From the NCBI RefSeq assembly GCF_001050015.1, contig NZ_CVTB01000221.1, positions 1-64,000 of the forward strand: 64,000 nt of DNA, in the 5' to 3' direction. A program made the position numbers and the translations under genes. The notes beneath the pieces were generated by a model, which was not told the DNA's origin, did not search any database, and worked only from the letters and a program-made list of their open reading frames with translations. This DNA comes from Mycolicibacterium malmesburyense. Its GTDB lineage: Bacteria > Actinomycetota > Actinomycetes > Mycobacteriales > Mycobacteriaceae. This document shows positions 48,542-60,734 of this stretch, in pieces. The number at the start of each line of letters is the position of its first letter. The stretch's first letter is position 1.

Positions 48542-50098
48542 ATGACGTCGCGCAACACCAAGGCGATGGGCGGCATCGCCGCGGCGGCCGTCGCACTGGG
48601 CGTGACTGCGCTCCTCGCGGTCTTCGTCGGACCGCGCGCCGACTCCCGCACCGCGGTCGGTTCGGTCGTCATCGATCTGACCCCGGGGCCGGTCAAGGAA
48701 TGGGCGATCCATACCTTCGGCATGGCCGACAAGCTCGTGCTGTCGATGCTGGTGCTCGCGGTGATCGCGATCGTGGCCGCCGCCACCGCCGCGCTGGAGA
48801 CGCGGCGGTTCCCGATCGGCAGCCTCGCGATCGTCGCGGCCGGGGGCGCCGGGTGCGCGGCCGTGCTCTCGCGCGCGGGAGCCACGCTCGTGGACACCCT
48901 GCCGACGGTCGTCGGCGCCGCGTGCGGCGTCGCGGTGTTGCGGCTGCTGACCTCGGGGCGGTTCAGCGACGCCGCGCACGCCGCCGACGATGGGCGGGTC
49001 GCCGACGACGCCCCGGACCCGGGCCGGCGGCTGTCGCTGATCACGCTGGGCTTCCTCGGTGCGGGTGCGCTGGCGGGAGTGGGCGGCGTGGTGCTGTCGC
49101 GCTTGACGACGTCCGTCTCCGGCGACCGCAACGCCTTCGCGCTGCCGCCGATCGACGTCGCCGCTCCCCCGGTGCCGGCGACGGTGCAGCCGAAAGGTGC
49201 TGCGCTGCCGTCGTTCATCACCAGCAACGCAGACTTCTACCGGATCGACACCGCGCTCACCGTTCCCCAGCTGAGCCGAGAGAAGTGGCAGTTGCGTATT
49301 CACGGCATGGTCGACCGCGAAATCACCTTGCGCTTCGACGATCTCGACCGCTTCGACGTGGTCGAGAAGCTGGTCACGCTCACGTGCGTGTCGAATCCCG
49401 TCGGCGGCGACCTCATCGGTAACGCCGCATGGACGGGGTATCGCGTGCGAGACCTGTTGGCCGAAGCGGGAGTTCATCCCGACGCGGACATGGTGCTGTC
49501 GATGTCGATCGACGGGTTCACCGCCGGCACCCCGGTCGAGGCGCTCACCGACGACCGCGGCGCGCTGCTGGCCGTCGGCATGAACGGCGAACCGCTGCCG
49601 ACCAACCACGGCTATCCCGCCCGCCTCGTCGTGCCGGGCCTGTACGGGTACGTCTCGGCGACGAAGTGGGTGGTCGACCTCGAGGTGACGCGCTTCGACC
49701 GCGCCGAGGCCTACTGGACGCGGCTGGGCTGGTCGCCGCGGGGCCCGATCAAGACCGAGTCCCGCATCGACGTACCGCGCAGCGGTCAGGACGTGCCGCG
49801 CGGGCCGGTGACGTTCGGCGGTGTCGCGTGGGCGCAGAACCGCGGCGTGCGCAACGTCGAGGTGCGCATCGACGGCCCCGACGGTCAAGGCGACTGGCGG
49901 CAGGCCGAACTCGGCGCGCCCTACTCGAACGAGACCTGGCGGCTGTGGAGTTTCGCGTGGCAGGCCAGCGAGTCGGGTCGCCACACCATCACGGTGCGCG
50001 CCACCGACAACACCGGCGCGGTGCAGACGGCCGACATCGCCGACCCGATCCCCGACGGCGCCACCGGTTGGCACAGCGTCGACTTCGAGGTCACCTAG
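48542..50098 (+). CDS. Membrane-anchored molybdopterin-dependent oxidoreductase (sulfite-oxidase type)
   Basis: 518 aa from ATG at 48542. Four hydrophobic segments in the first ~190 residues (including VLSMLVLAVIAIVAAATAAL and LSLITLGFLGAGALAGVGGV) anchor it. The soluble part is the sulfite-oxidase Mo-pterin fold, with the Mo-binding Cys in VTLTCVSNPVGGDL, RLVVPGLYGYVSATKWV, and a C-terminal Ig-like dimer domain (GVRNVEVRIDGPDGQGDW). The overall layout matches Rv0218-like proteins. Electron acceptor and substrate unknown. Confidence 0.9.
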   Translation: MTSRNTKAMGGIAAAAVALGVTALLAVFVGPRADSRTAVGSVVIDLTPGPVKEWAIHTFGMADKLVLSMLVLAVIAIVAAATAALETRRFPIGSLAIVAAGGAGCAAVLSRAGATLVDTLPTVVGAACGVAVLRLLTSGRFSDAAHAADDGRVADDAPDPGRRLSLITLGFLGAGALAGVGGVVLSRLTTSVSGDRNAFALPPIDVAAPPVPATVQPKGAALPSFITSNADFYRIDTALTVPQLSREKWQLRIHGMVDREITLRFDDLDRFDVVEKLVTLTCVSNPVGGDLIGNAAWTGYRVRDLLAEAGVHPDADMVLSMSIDGFTAGTPVEALTDDRGALLAVGMNGEPLPTNHGYPARLVVPGLYGYVSATKWVVDLEVTRFDRAEAYWTRLGWSPRGPIKTESRIDVPRSGQDVPRGPVTFGGVAWAQNRGVRNVEVRIDGPDGQGDWRQAELGAPYSNETWRLWSFAWQASESGRHTITVRATDNTGAVQTADIADPIPDGATGWHSVDFEVT

Positions 50099-50107
50099 TT
50101 CTCCGCC

Positions 50108-50167
50108 GAGCGACCGCGTTTGTACCGCGACACGCCGCTAATAGGCGTGCAAACGCGGTCCCTCGCG
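50108..50167. terminator. Inverted-repeat element (family 1, copy B)
   Basis: Arms 50108-50122 and 50150-50164 match at 14 of 15 positions. The same CGACACGCCGC core lies 20 nt from the left arm and 14 nt before the right-arm hexamer as in copy A (12657-12719). It is between two same-strand genes, the oxidoreductase and ligB. Confidence 0.6.
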
Positions 50168-50214
50168 CCAATCAACTGACCGGACTTGTCCGACAGCCGT
50201 GACAGGCTGGACCC

Positions 50215-51762
50215 GTGCAGTTACTCGACGTGGCCACCGCGTCCACCGAGGTCGGCGCCTCCTCGTCGCGGCTGGCCAAGACGGCACGCATCGCAGACCT
50301 CCTCGCCCGCGCCGGCGAGGAGGGCGACGCCGACCAGGTGGCGGTCGTCGTGTCGTGGCTCTCCGGCGAACTGCCCCAACGGCAGATCGGCGTCGGGTGG
50401 GCCGCGCTGCGATCGCTCCCGCCCCCGGCGGAGTCGACCTCGCTGACGGTGCCCGAGGTCCATGCGCGCTTCACCGAGATCGGGCAGGTCGCGGGGAAGG
50501 GCTCGCAGGCGAAACGCGCCGAACTGCTCGCCGGGCTGTTCGGCGCCGCCACTGCGGAGGAGCAGACGTTTCTGCGCCGCCTGCTGGGCGGTGAGCTGCG
50601 CCAGGGGGCACTCGTCGGCGTGATGGCCGACGCGGTGGCCAAGGCCGCCGGCCTGCCCGCCGCCGCGGTGCGCCGCGCCGCGATGCTCGGCGGTCACCTG
50701 CCCGCCGTCGCGGCCGCGGCACTGACCGTCGGCGAGGCCGCGCTCGAACAATTCACGCTGACGGTCGGCAGGCCGGTCGGCCCGATGCTGGCGCAGACGG
50801 CCGCCGGAGTGGCCGAGGCACTCGAACGGCTCGGCGGCACAGCGGTTTTCGAGGCCAAACTGGACGGCGCCCGCGTGCAGGTGCATCGGCGGGGCGACGA
50901 CGTATCGATCTACACCCGAAGCCTCGACGACGTGACCGCGCGCCTGCCCGAGGTCGTCGACGCCGCGTTGGCGCTGCCCGTCACGACCCTGATCGCCGAT
51001 GCCGAGGCCATCGCCCTGCGGCCCGACGGGCGGCCGCACCGCTTCCAGGTCACCGCGTCACGGTTCGGCCGCTCCGTCGACATCGCCGCGGCTGCGAAGG
51101 CGCAACCGCTGTCGGTCTTCGTATTCGACCTGTTGCATGTCGACGGCATCGACCTGCTCGACAAACCGGCCGCCGAGCGCATCGAGGTTCTCGACGCCCT
51201 CGTCCCCAAGCTGCACCGCGTCGACCGCCTCGTCACCGGCGACGTCGACCAGGCGCGTGAGTTCCTGGAGGTGACGCTGGCCGCGGGCCACGAGGGTGTG
51301 ATGACGAAGTCGCTGACCGCGCCGTACGAGGCGGGCCGCCGCGGGGCGGGCTGGCTCAAGGTCAAACCCGTACACACCCTCGACCTGGTGGTGCTCGCGG
51401 TCGAGTGGGGTTCGGGCCGTCGCACCGGCAAGTTGTCGAACATCCATCTCGGGGCCAGGGATCCGCAGACCGGCGAATTCGTCATGCTCGGAAAGACTTT
51501 CAAGGGCATGACCGACGCCATGCTCGAGTGGCAGACCGAGCGGTTCCTGGAATTGGCCGACGGGCCCACCGATCGCTATGTGGTGCGGGTCAGGCCCGAG
51601 CAGGTCGTCGAGATCGCGTTCGACGGCGTGCAGACCTCGTCGCGGTACCCCGGCGGTATGGCCCTGCGGTTCGCCAGGGTGCTGCGCTACCGCGACGACA
51701 AGAGCCCCGCCGAGGCCGACACCATCGACACGGTGCGCGCGTTCTATCAGCGGGGAAGCTGA
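50215..51762 (+). CDS. ligB: ATP-dependent DNA ligase B
   Basis: 515 aa from GTG at 50215 ([20 protein letters not shown]). Nucleotidyltransferase motif I is [14 protein letters not shown] (adenylated Lys), with motif [19 protein letters not shown], motif [11 protein letters not shown], and motif [11 protein letters not shown]. An N-terminal helical DNA-binding domain (~200 residues) and a C-terminal OB fold complete it. It matches LigB, Rv3062. Mycobacteria keep it in addition to essential LigA; its in vivo role is minor or unknown. Confidence 0.94.
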   Translation: MQLLDVATASTEVGASSSRLAKTARIADLLARAGEEGDADQVAVVVSWLSGELPQRQIGVGWAALRSLPPPAESTSLTVPEVHARFTEIGQVAGKGSQAKRAELLAGLFGAATAEEQTFLRRLLGGELRQGALVGVMADAVAKAAGLPAAAVRRAAMLGGHLPAVAAAALTVGEAALEQFTLTVGRPVGPMLAQTAAGVAEALERLGGTAVFEAKLDGARVQVHRRGDDVSIYTRSLDDVTARLPEVVDAALALPVTTLIADAEAIALRPDGRPHRFQVTASRFGRSVDIAAAAKAQPLSVFVFDLLHVDGIDLLDKPAAERIEVLDALVPKLHRVDRLVTGDVDQAREFLEVTLAAGHEGVMTKSLTAPYEAGRRGAGWLKVKPVHTLDLVVLAVEWGSGRRTGKLSNIHLGARDPQTGEFVMLGKTFKGMTDAMLEWQTERFLELADGPTDRYVVRVRPEQVVEIAFDGVQTSSRYPGGMALRFARVLRYRDDKSPAEADTIDTVRAFYQRGS

Positions 51763-51812
51763 AGCCCGCGGTTTTGACACGTCGCCGGCATCGCCGATGG
51801 AAGGATCGCCCC

Positions 51813-54116
<2,304 letters not shown>

Positions 54117-54263
54117 TGGGCGACACCCACTACCGGCGTTACGTCGAACACCGGATGCGGACGCATCCGGGCGAGCCGATCCTCTCCGAGCGGGACTACT
54201 GGCGGATGCGCCACGCCGCCACCGAGGCGAACCCGGGCGCGCGCTGCTGTTAAACGCTCGTTG

Positions 54264-54310
54264 TTGCACACAGGGCTGTGATCTCGCCGCTGCCACGACC
54301 CTGGGTGCAA
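54264..54310. terminator. Inverted repeat between convergent ybdD-like and P450 genes
   Basis: Arms 54264-54275 and 54299-54310 match at 11 of 12 positions around a 23-nt loop. Probable bidirectional terminator. Confidence 0.5.
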
Positions 54311-54329
54311 TCTTTGCGACGGGCGCCGC

Positions 54330-55568
54330 CTAGGCCGTCAGCGTGTAGCGGATCGGCAGGTGTTTGAGCCCGCCGACGAAGGTGGTCGCCACGTACTCGG
54401 GTCGGCCGGCCAGCTCGACCGCCTTCAGCCGGGGTAACAGTTCGGTGAAGAAGCTGTTGACCTCCATGCGCGCCAACGCCGCCCCGAGGCAGAAGTGCAC
54501 GCCGTAGCCAAAGGCGACGTGCTTGTTCGGATCACGGCAGATGTCGAAGCGGAAGGGATCGACGAACACCTCCTCGTCGCGGTTGCCCGAAACATACGAC
54601 AGCAGAACCGATTCCCCCGCCGCGATCGGCACCCCGCGGACGGTGGTGTCCTCGGCGGCGGTGCGCATGAACGCCTTCACCGGCGTAACCCACCGGATCA
54701 TCTCCTCGGTCGCCAGTGGCATCAGGTTGGGGTCGTCGCACAACTTCTCGCGCTGGTCGGCGTTCTCGATGAGCGCCAGCATCCCTCCCGAAATGGTGGC
54801 GCTCGTGGTGTCGTGCCCCGCCGCGGCGATGATCGCGTAATAGGACATGGTGTCGATGTCCGACAACGGTTCGCCGTCGACGGTCGCGTTGGCGATCGCC
54901 GAGGCCAGGTCGTCGGTCGGATTCTCGCGGCGCGAGGCGGTCAACGCCGTGAAGTACTCGAACATCTCGACCAGGGCCGACATCTGGTCGGTTTGGTCGG
55001 CGCCACGCTTGAATTCATCGTCGTCGCTGCCGAACAACTCCTGGGTGAGCTTGAGCATGAGGGGGAAGTCCGACTCCGGAATGCCCAGCAACGACATGAT
55101 GACGTAGAGGGGGAAGTTCACCGCGACCTGCTGGACGAAGTCGCACTCGGTGCCGATCTTCATCATCTTGTCGACGTAGACCTTCGCGAGCTCGTCGACA
55201 CGGATCTTCAACGCGCGCATCGCCTTCGGCCGGAACCAGTCGGCCCCGATCGCACGGACCACACGGTGCTGCGGATCGTCCATGTGGATCAGCGTGCGCA
55301 CGCCGATGGCAGCCTGCTGCTCATCGCCCTCCTTGGTGACCAGCACCGGCCGCGGATGATTGGTGAACAGGTTGTTGGCCCGCTCGACGTCCATGATGTC
55401 GGCGTGCTTGGTGATCGCCCAGAACGGCTGGTAGTTCGGCACGTCGACCCACGAAACGGGCGCGTTGGCACGCAGATGCGTCAGCGACGCATGCAATTTC
55501 GCTTCATCGGTGTAGGCCAGCGGGGTGGCGAAGACCTTGGCCGCTTCGTCCATAATCGGTGTGCTCAC
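54330..55568 (-). CDS. Cytochrome P450
   Basis: 412 aa from GTG at 55568, chosen because AGAGGAG lies 6 nt upstream. I-helix AAAGHDTTSATISGGM, K-helix EEMIRWVTPVKAFMRTA, heme loop FGYGVHFCLGAALARME with the axial Cys. It has the size and motif style of mycobacterial steroid- or lipid-active P450s (CYP125/124/142-like), but I cannot name a family. It leads the left flank of the oxidative cluster, ~20 nt upstream of the LLM gene's stop. Confidence 0.92.
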   Translation of the reverse strand: MSTPIMDEAAKVFATPLAYTDEAKLHASLTHLRANAPVSWVDVPNYQPFWAITKHADIMDVERANNLFTNHPRPVLVTKEGDEQQAAIGVRTLIHMDDPQHRVVRAIGADWFRPKAMRALKIRVDELAKVYVDKMMKIGTECDFVQQVAVNFPLYVIMSLLGIPESDFPLMLKLTQELFGSDDDEFKRGADQTDQMSALVEMFEYFTALTASRRENPTDDLASAIANATVDGEPLSDIDTMSYYAIIAAAGHDTTSATISGGMLALIENADQREKLCDDPNLMPLATEEMIRWVTPVKAFMRTAAEDTTVRGVPIAAGESVLLSYVSGNRDEEVFVDPFRFDICRDPNKHVAFGYGVHFCLGAALARMEVNSFFTELLPRLKAVELAGRPEYVATTFVGGLKHLPIRYTLTA

Positions 55569-55589
55569 GAACAACTCCTCTGCCGAACC

Positions 55590-56618
55590 TCATGCGCCGC
55601 GCAATTCCTGCAGCACGGCGACTACCGTCGCTTCGTCGATCGAGCGTGGGAAGCCGATCATCACCCGGTCGATCACGCCGTCGCACCGGTCGCGGATCTT
55701 GGCGGCCAGCTTGTCGATCGGGGCGACCACCGCGAACGCCTCGAGGATCTCGTCGTCGACCAGCGTGCCCATCGCGTCCCACTCGCCGGCGAGGCTGAGC
55801 CGGTGAAGCTCGTCGTGCAGATCACCCCACCCGTGCAGCGCCAGCACCTTGCGGTAGGCCGGCGTCGAACCGTAGAAGGCGATCTGCTTGCGGGTGGCGA
55901 CGGAGGACTCGGCCACCTCGCGCTCGTCGGCGCCGGTCACCACGAAAATCGGACACGACACCTGAAAGTCGCTGCGCTGTCGGCCCGATCGGGCCATGCC
56001 GCGCTCGAGCGCCGGGATGGTGATCTCCTCGAAGTAGCGCTTCGTGGTGAAGGCGTGGGCCAGCACACCGTCGGCGACCTCACCGGCCATCTCGGTCATC
56101 GCCTCGCCCACCGCCGCGATGAACACCCGGGGAAACCCGTAGTCGTGCGGTTCGGGGGTGAACATCGGCGTCATGAGCTTGTGCGTGTAGAAGTCGCCTT
56201 CGAACTGCAACCGGGTGCCGTCGCGCCAGCACGCCCAGATCTCGCGCATCGCGTGCACGAATTCGCCCATGCGGCGTACCGGTTGACTCCACGGCATGCT
56301 GAACCGCTTCTCGATGTGCGGGCGGATCTGCGACCCCAGACCCACGATCAGCCGGCCGCGCGAGTAGTCCTGCAGATCCCAGCCGATGTTGGCCACGTTC
56401 ATGGGATTTCGCGCGAACGCCACCGCGATACTGGTGCCGAGGTCGAGGGTTTCGGTGTGCTCGGCGGCCAGGGTCAGCGGCAGGAACGGGTCGTGGGCCA
56501 CCTCGGCCGTCCAGCATCCGTCATATCCGCGCCGCTGCAGCGTGGCCGCCGTCTCCACCACGCTGGCGAGCTGGCTCGAAACCGCCCCGTCGACCTTCAG
56601 GCCGGCGCCGCTAAGCAT
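55590..56618 (-). CDS. LLM-class F420-dependent oxidoreductase (TIGR03617-like)
   Basis: 342 aa from ATG at 56618. The bacterial luciferase-like fold is visible in YDGCWTAEVAHDPFLPLTLAAEHT, LDLGTSIAVAFARNPMNVANIGWDLQDYSRGRLIVGLGSQI (in pieces), and FPRVFIAAVGEAMTEMAG. Mycobacterial relatives use the deazaflavin F420. It is the first gene of the P450 pair: it lies upstream of cyp on the minus strand, separated by ~20 nt. Divergent from the carboxyltransferase with an operator-like element between. Confidence 0.9.
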   Translation of the reverse strand: MLSGAGLKVDGAVSSQLASVVETAATLQRRGYDGCWTAEVAHDPFLPLTLAAEHTETLDLGTSIAVAFARNPMNVANIGWDLQDYSRGRLIVGLGSQIRPHIEKRFSMPWSQPVRRMGEFVHAMREIWACWRDGTRLQFEGDFYTHKLMTPMFTPEPHDYGFPRVFIAAVGEAMTEMAGEVADGVLAHAFTTKRYFEEITIPALERGMARSGRQRSDFQVSCPIFVVTGADEREVAESSVATRKQIAFYGSTPAYRKVLALHGWGDLHDELHRLSLAGEWDAMGTLVDDEILEAFAVVAPIDKLAAKIRDRCDGVIDRVMIGFPRSIDEATVVAVLQELRGA

Positions 56619-56629
56619 GGTCGTAGACG

Positions 56630-56650
56630 CTACAGTAAGCAATTCAGTAT
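56630..56650. promoter_or_regulatory. Degenerate copy of the 63.5-kb palindrome
   Basis: Half-sites CTACAGTAA and ATTCAGTAT around 3 nt match 14 of 18 positions of the perfect palindrome at 63491-63511, with the same spacer length, between the divergent LLM and carboxyltransferase genes. The match hints that one regulator controls both ends of the cluster. Confidence 0.5.
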
Positions 56651-56703
56651 GGTCAACGAGGGCATGCCGGTGCGACGATCGCCTAGCCAGAACAGGAGTT
56701 GAG

Positions 56704-58200
56704 ATGACCAAGGCCGACGATTGGCATGCCACGCTCGACGAGCTCTCGCGCCGGCGCCAGACCGCATACGACATGGGCGGCGCCGAGCGCGTTGCCAAGC
56801 ACCGCGACAAGGGCAAACTCGACGCCCGCTCGCGCATCGAGTATCTCCTCGACAAGGGCACGTTCCGCGAGTTCGGCACCCTGGTCGGCGGCGACATCGC
56901 CGCCGACGGCATCGTCGCCGGCTCCGGGTATCTCGACGGCCGGCCCGTGATGATCGGGGCCGAGGATTTCACGACGCTTGCGGGCAGCATCGGCCCCGGC
57001 GGGAACGCCAAGCGGTATCGATTGGCGGAGTTGGCGTTGCGCGACAAGGTGCCGCTGGTGATGCTGCTCGAGGGCGCCGGGTTCCGGCCCAGCGGTGAGC
57101 ACTACGGACGCACCCCGACCGATCTGCTCTCCCAGGCACAGTGCTCGGGCAAGGTGCCGATGGTCGCCGGACTACTCGGGCCGTCCGCCGGGCACGGCGC
57201 GCTGGTCGCCCCCGTCTGCGACTGGACGATCATGAGCCGCCAGGGGGCGATCTTCACCGCGGGTCCGCCCGTGGTGAAAGAGTCGACGGGCGAGGATATT
57301 ACGAAAGAAGACCTCGGCGGACCTTCGGTCGCGCTCGCCAGCGGCGTGATCCACAACTACGCCGAGGACGACGAGGCCGTGCTCGACGACATTCGCCGCT
57401 ACCTGTCGTACTTCCCGTCGAGCGCATGGTCGTATCCGGAGTCGCTGCCCGAAGACGAGGCGACCGCGTCGCGCACCACCCCCGAACTGCTCGACCTGGT
57501 ACCCCGCGGCAACCGGCGCGTCTACGACATGCGGCGCGTGCTCGACGTCGTGTTCGACCGCCCGGACTGGTTCGAGGTACAGCCGAAGTTCGGACCGGCG
57601 ATCATCTGCGCGCTGGCCCATCTCGGCGGTCATCCCGTCGCGGTGGTGGCCAACCAGCCGCAGGTGATCGCGGGCTCCATCGACTCCGACGCGGCGGACA
57701 AGGCGGCGCACTTCATCGCGGTCGCCGACTCCTTCCACCTGCCGATCGTCTTCCTCGCCGACAATCCCGGCATGCTGCCCGGCAGCCGGTCGGAGAAGGC
57801 GGGCGTGCTGCGCAGTGGTGCGCGGATGTTCGCCGCGCAGACCGCCGCGACGACGATCAAGCTGCATGTCACGCTGCGCAAGGCGTACGGGTTCGGCTCG
57901 ATGGTGATGTCGCTGTTGGGTTTTGACAACCAGAGCGCGACGTTCGCCTATCCGGGCGCGACGATGGGCGCGATGAGCGCGGCCGCCCTGAGCAAGGCGT
58001 CCCACGCCGCCGAGGATGTCGAGGCGCGGCTTCGGCAGATGGAGGTCGAGGCGTCGTTCCGGTCGGCGGGCCACCTCGGCTTCGACGATCTGATCCATCC
58101 CGAGGAGACCCGCAACGCGCTGCTGTGGGGTCTGCAGCGGGCGGTCTACAGCCGCCAGGCCGCCGCGGAACCGGTCGCCCGCACGGTCATCACACCCTGA
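56704..58200 (+). CDS. Acyl-CoA carboxylase beta subunit (carboxyltransferase)
   Basis: 498 aa from ATG at 56704. Two crotonase-like carboxyltransferase halves are visible: the N-terminal half with VPLVMLLEGAGFRPSGEHYG and GHGALVAPVCDWTIMSRQGAIFTAGPPVVK (in pieces), and the C-terminal half with FLADNPGMLPGSRSEKAGVLRSGARM and LRKAYGFGSMVMSLLGFDNQSATFAYPGATMGAMS (in pieces). It transfers carboxyl from biotin to an acyl-CoA. No biotin carboxylase/BCCP subunit is adjacent, so it must share one elsewhere. Acyl substrate unknown. Confidence 0.92.
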   Translation: MTKADDWHATLDELSRRRQTAYDMGGAERVAKHRDKGKLDARSRIEYLLDKGTFREFGTLVGGDIAADGIVAGSGYLDGRPVMIGAEDFTTLAGSIGPGGNAKRYRLAELALRDKVPLVMLLEGAGFRPSGEHYGRTPTDLLSQAQCSGKVPMVAGLLGPSAGHGALVAPVCDWTIMSRQGAIFTAGPPVVKESTGEDITKEDLGGPSVALASGVIHNYAEDDEAVLDDIRRYLSYFPSSAWSYPESLPEDEATASRTTPELLDLVPRGNRRVYDMRRVLDVVFDRPDWFEVQPKFGPAIICALAHLGGHPVAVVANQPQVIAGSIDSDAADKAAHFIAVADSFHLPIVFLADNPGMLPGSRSEKAGVLRSGARMFAAQTAATTIKLHVTLRKAYGFGSMVMSLLGFDNQSATFAYPGATMGAMSAAALSKASHAAEDVEARLRQMEVEASFRSAGHLGFDDLIHPEETRNALLWGLQRAVYSRQAAAEPVARTVITP

Positions 58201-58205
58201 CCGGC

Positions 58206-58254
58206 GATTTCGGTGCACTACCCGTCGGTGCGCGAACGGTAGCGCACCGAAATC
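58206..58254. terminator. Inverted-repeat element (family 2, copy B)
   Basis: Arms 58206-58220 and 58240-58254 match at 14 of 15 positions (one G-U), 19-nt loop, between convergent genes. Arms are nearly identical to copy A at 47617-47665. Confidence 0.6.
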
Positions 58255-59296
58255 ACGCCGACGCGCGGTAGGCGGCGACGATCGGCTCGAGTTCCTCGGG
58301 TGTCGCGCCGTGCATGATGAGCGCGTCGGCGCCGTAGTCGAATTCCTTGCGCACCCTCTGGACGCACTGCTGCGGCGAACCGGTCGCGGCGGGTTCCAAC
58401 CACTCGTCGGGGATCAGCGTCGCGATGTGCTCGATCTGCTCGGGCGACGCCTTGTGGTCGATGCCGCCCGGGATGGACTGAACCACGGGATCGTCGCGGA
58501 AACGTTGCAGCACAGCGGGATCCCAGCCGTTGGTGTTGACCAGCAGGTCGCCGTAGCCCTGCAGGTAGGTGGCCAGCCGGGCCACGGTCTTCTTCAGCCG
58601 CAACTCCTCGGGCAGATGGTCGCCGACCGTGGCGAAGCATGACCACACCCGCACGGCGGCCGGATCGCGTCCGGCCTGCTCGGCGGCGTCCTTGACGGTC
58701 TTGACCGCGCGCTGCAGCGTCTCCGGGGTGAAGTAGGTGTGCAGGATGACGTCGTCGAACGCCCGCCCGCCCAGCGCCAGCGTCTGGGGGCCGAAGGCAA
58801 CGATGGCCAGCCGAATGTCCTCGCGGAAGTCCGGATCGAGGAACAACACCTGATACTTGCCGATCGGTCCGTCGTGGTTGAAGATCACCTCGCCGTTCCA
58901 CAGCCGACGCATGACCTGCGCGAAATCCTCCATCTGCGCGGTCGTCACCGACGGGATCCCGAACGCGCCGTACATCGCCGCCACCCCGCGCCCGATGCCC
59001 AGGGTGAACCGGCCGCCCGAGAGCCGGTGCATCGTCGTCGCCCATGACCCGGTGATCAGCGGGTGGCGGGTGTTGTGATTCGTTGCCGCCGTGGCGATCT
59101 GCATGCGCGACGTGACCGCGCACGCCGCGCCGACGAGCGATGACGCCTCCTTGACGTTCCACCGTTCGGAGATGAACGCGGTGCCGAACCCGAGCTCCTC
59201 GCCGCGACGGGCCTCGTCCATCAACGTCGCCGGACCCTCGCCCCCGGCACCGGCCAACAGGTAGTAGCCCAGTTCGTTGAGCACTGATTCGGTCAC
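58253..59296 (-). CDS. LLM-class F420-dependent oxidoreductase
   Basis: 347 aa from GTG at 59296, GTGA overlap with the SnoaL gene. Luciferase-like marks: LGFGTAFISERWNVKEASSLVGAACAVTSRMQIATAATNHNTRHPLITGSWATTMHRLSGGRFTLGIGRG (in pieces) and DVILHTYFTPETLQRAVKTVKDA. Likely uses F420. Last gene of the five-gene coupled operon. Catalyses a hydride transfer on an unknown intermediate, probably the product of the upstream oxygenases. Confidence 0.9.
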   Translation of the reverse strand: MTESVLNELGYYLLAGAGGEGPATLMDEARRGEELGFGTAFISERWNVKEASSLVGAACAVTSRMQIATAATNHNTRHPLITGSWATTMHRLSGGRFTLGIGRGVAAMYGAFGIPSVTTAQMEDFAQVMRRLWNGEVIFNHDGPIGKYQVLFLDPDFREDIRLAIVAFGPQTLALGGRAFDDVILHTYFTPETLQRAVKTVKDAAEQAGRDPAAVRVWSCFATVGDHLPEELRLKKTVARLATYLQGYGDLLVNTNGWDPAVLQRFRDDPVVQSIPGGIDHKASPEQIEHIATLIPDEWLEPAATGSPQQCVQRVRKEFDYGADALIMHGATPEELEPIVAAYRASA

Positions 59297-59670
59297 GCCC
59301 AGACTCCTTGCTTGTAGCCGCAGTTCCACACCTCGACGATCTTGCCGTCGACCACCCGGAAGACTTCCATACTGCCGATCGTGGTCTGCGTGCCGTCCTT
59401 CATCTTGATCGGCGACTGGTAGACGATCGCGACGTGCTCCCCGTCGGCACCGGCCACCACCAGGTTCAGGTCGAACCGGATGCTCTCCGACACCTCCCAC
59501 ATGTCGACCACCCGGCGCACCGCCTGCTCGTGGGTCAGGACGTGCGCGGGCTCCCCCACCTCGTGACGGATCACCGTCTCGCCCAACAGCTCGTCGGCCA
59601 TCGCGAAGTCCGCCTTGTTCCACGCCACCAGGTTGTACAACTCCACCACCTCGCGCGCGGAGCGGCTCAT
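59293..59670 (-). CDS. SnoaL-like/NTF2-fold protein
   Basis: 125 aa. The NTF2 cone fold is indicated by VVELYNLVAWNKADFAMADELLGETVIRHE, then VVDMWEVSESIRFDLNLVVAGADGEHVAIVYQSPIKMKDG (in pieces) and GSMEVFRVVDGKIVEVWNCGYKQGVW. Relatives act as isomerases, hydratases or cyclases on steroid and polyketide rings. ATGA overlaps at both ends of the gene (59667-59670 and 59293-59296) place it in the operon. Confidence 0.85.
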   Translation of the reverse strand: MSRSAREVVELYNLVAWNKADFAMADELLGETVIRHEVGEPAHVLTHEQAVRRVVDMWEVSESIRFDLNLVVAGADGEHVAIVYQSPIKMKDGTQTTIGSMEVFRVVDGKIVEVWNCGYKQGVWA

Positions 59671-60734
59671 GCGAACACCTCCAGGGCGCCGATGGCGTCG
59701 ATCGCGGCCACCGCGCGGTCGGTGAGCGTCAGGCACAGCCGCCGGGATCGTTCCGGCAGCGCGTCCCACCCGTTGAGCGTGATGACCGGCAGCACCATCA
59801 GATAGACGGCGGCGAAGCGATAGTGCCGCCACGCCTCGTCGAATCCGTAGTCCGAGCCGCCGTGCCTGGCCAGATGGTCGAGGTACTCGCGAAGCAGCGC
59901 CTCGTCGTGGCCTTCGCGCACCACAGTCGGAAGGCCCTGTGTGACGAGGTAGGCCACGTCGGACGCCCCCGCACCCCTGGCGGCGAACTGGAAGTCCACG
60001 ACCTTCATGGCATCGCCGGAGAAGAAGAGATTGTCGGCGCGGATATCGCCGTGCAGCAGCATGTTCCGCTCGCTGAGCGCGGGCAGCGCCTCCACCGCGC
60101 GTTCGGCGAAGCGTTCCGTGAACGCGGCCACCGCCGGCGGCACACTCTGCGAGGTGTTCGCGCGGTAGATCTCCCAGCCCGGTCCGAACGCCGGCAACAA
60201 CAGGTCCCGTGCGATCGGGGTGTCGATGCTCGGAAACTGCTCCAGCACGGCGGATTCGCCCGCCCACGAATGCAAACCCGCCAGTTGCCCGATGCAGGTG
60301 CGGGAGCGGTCCATCGTCAGCCCCGCCAGGTGATCGGCGTTGTCCCAGTTCGAGAGGTCCTCGAGCAACAGCACGAAATCGACGCTGTCGTCGGCCATCC
60401 GGGCAGTGTAGACCCGTGGGGTGTCCATCGGTGCACGCCCGGCCACGTCGCGGTAGAACGACAGCTCGCGCCGGTACCCGCCCAGCAACTCCATCGCGCC
60501 GCGCGCCTCCGACACCGCGGGCAGCTTCACGATCAGCGTGGTCGGAACGCCGGTCCCGCTCAGGTGCAGCCGGTACAACAGCGACGAGAAGCCGCTGTCC
60601 ATCGCGATCTGCTCGACACGGACGTCGTCGACGGTCGCGCCGTCGAGACCCGCCTCGGTGCGCAGCGCCTCGGTCAACCAGTCGGCGTCGACCTCGTCGA
60701 TGCCGCCCGGCACCGCGGCCGTGCTCGTCGTCAT
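59667..60734 (-). CDS. Phosphotransferase family protein (APH fold)
   Basis: 355 aa, with ATGA overlaps at both ends. Kinase-fold motifs: LIVKLPAVSE (Lys), MLLHGDIRADNLFFSG (Brenner motif with Asp), and MKVVDFQFAARGAGASDVAYLV (DFG-equivalent Asp). Its coupling to a BVMO and an alpha/beta hydrolase suggests it phosphorylates a hydroxylated catabolic intermediate, as proposed for ACAD10-type kinases (inference). Confidence 0.9.
   Translation of the reverse strand: MTTSTAAVPGGIDEVDADWLTEALRTEAGLDGATVDDVRVEQIAMDSGFSSLLYRLHLSGTGVPTTLIVKLPAVSEARGAMELLGGYRRELSFYRDVAGRAPMDTPRVYTARMADDSVDFVLLLEDLSNWDNADHLAGLTMDRSRTCIGQLAGLHSWAGESAVLEQFPSIDTPIARDLLLPAFGPGWEIYRANTSQSVPPAVAAFTERFAERAVEALPALSERNMLLHGDIRADNLFFSGDAMKVVDFQFAARGAGASDVAYLVTQGLPTVVREGHDEALLREYLDHLARHGGSDYGFDEAWRHYRFAAVYLMVLPVITLNGWDALPERSRRLCLTLTDRAVAAIDAIGALEVFA

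Noticed and set aside
54495..56702. 735-codon plus-strand frame
   Set aside because: Antisense to the P450 and LLM genes; composition typical of a shadow frame.
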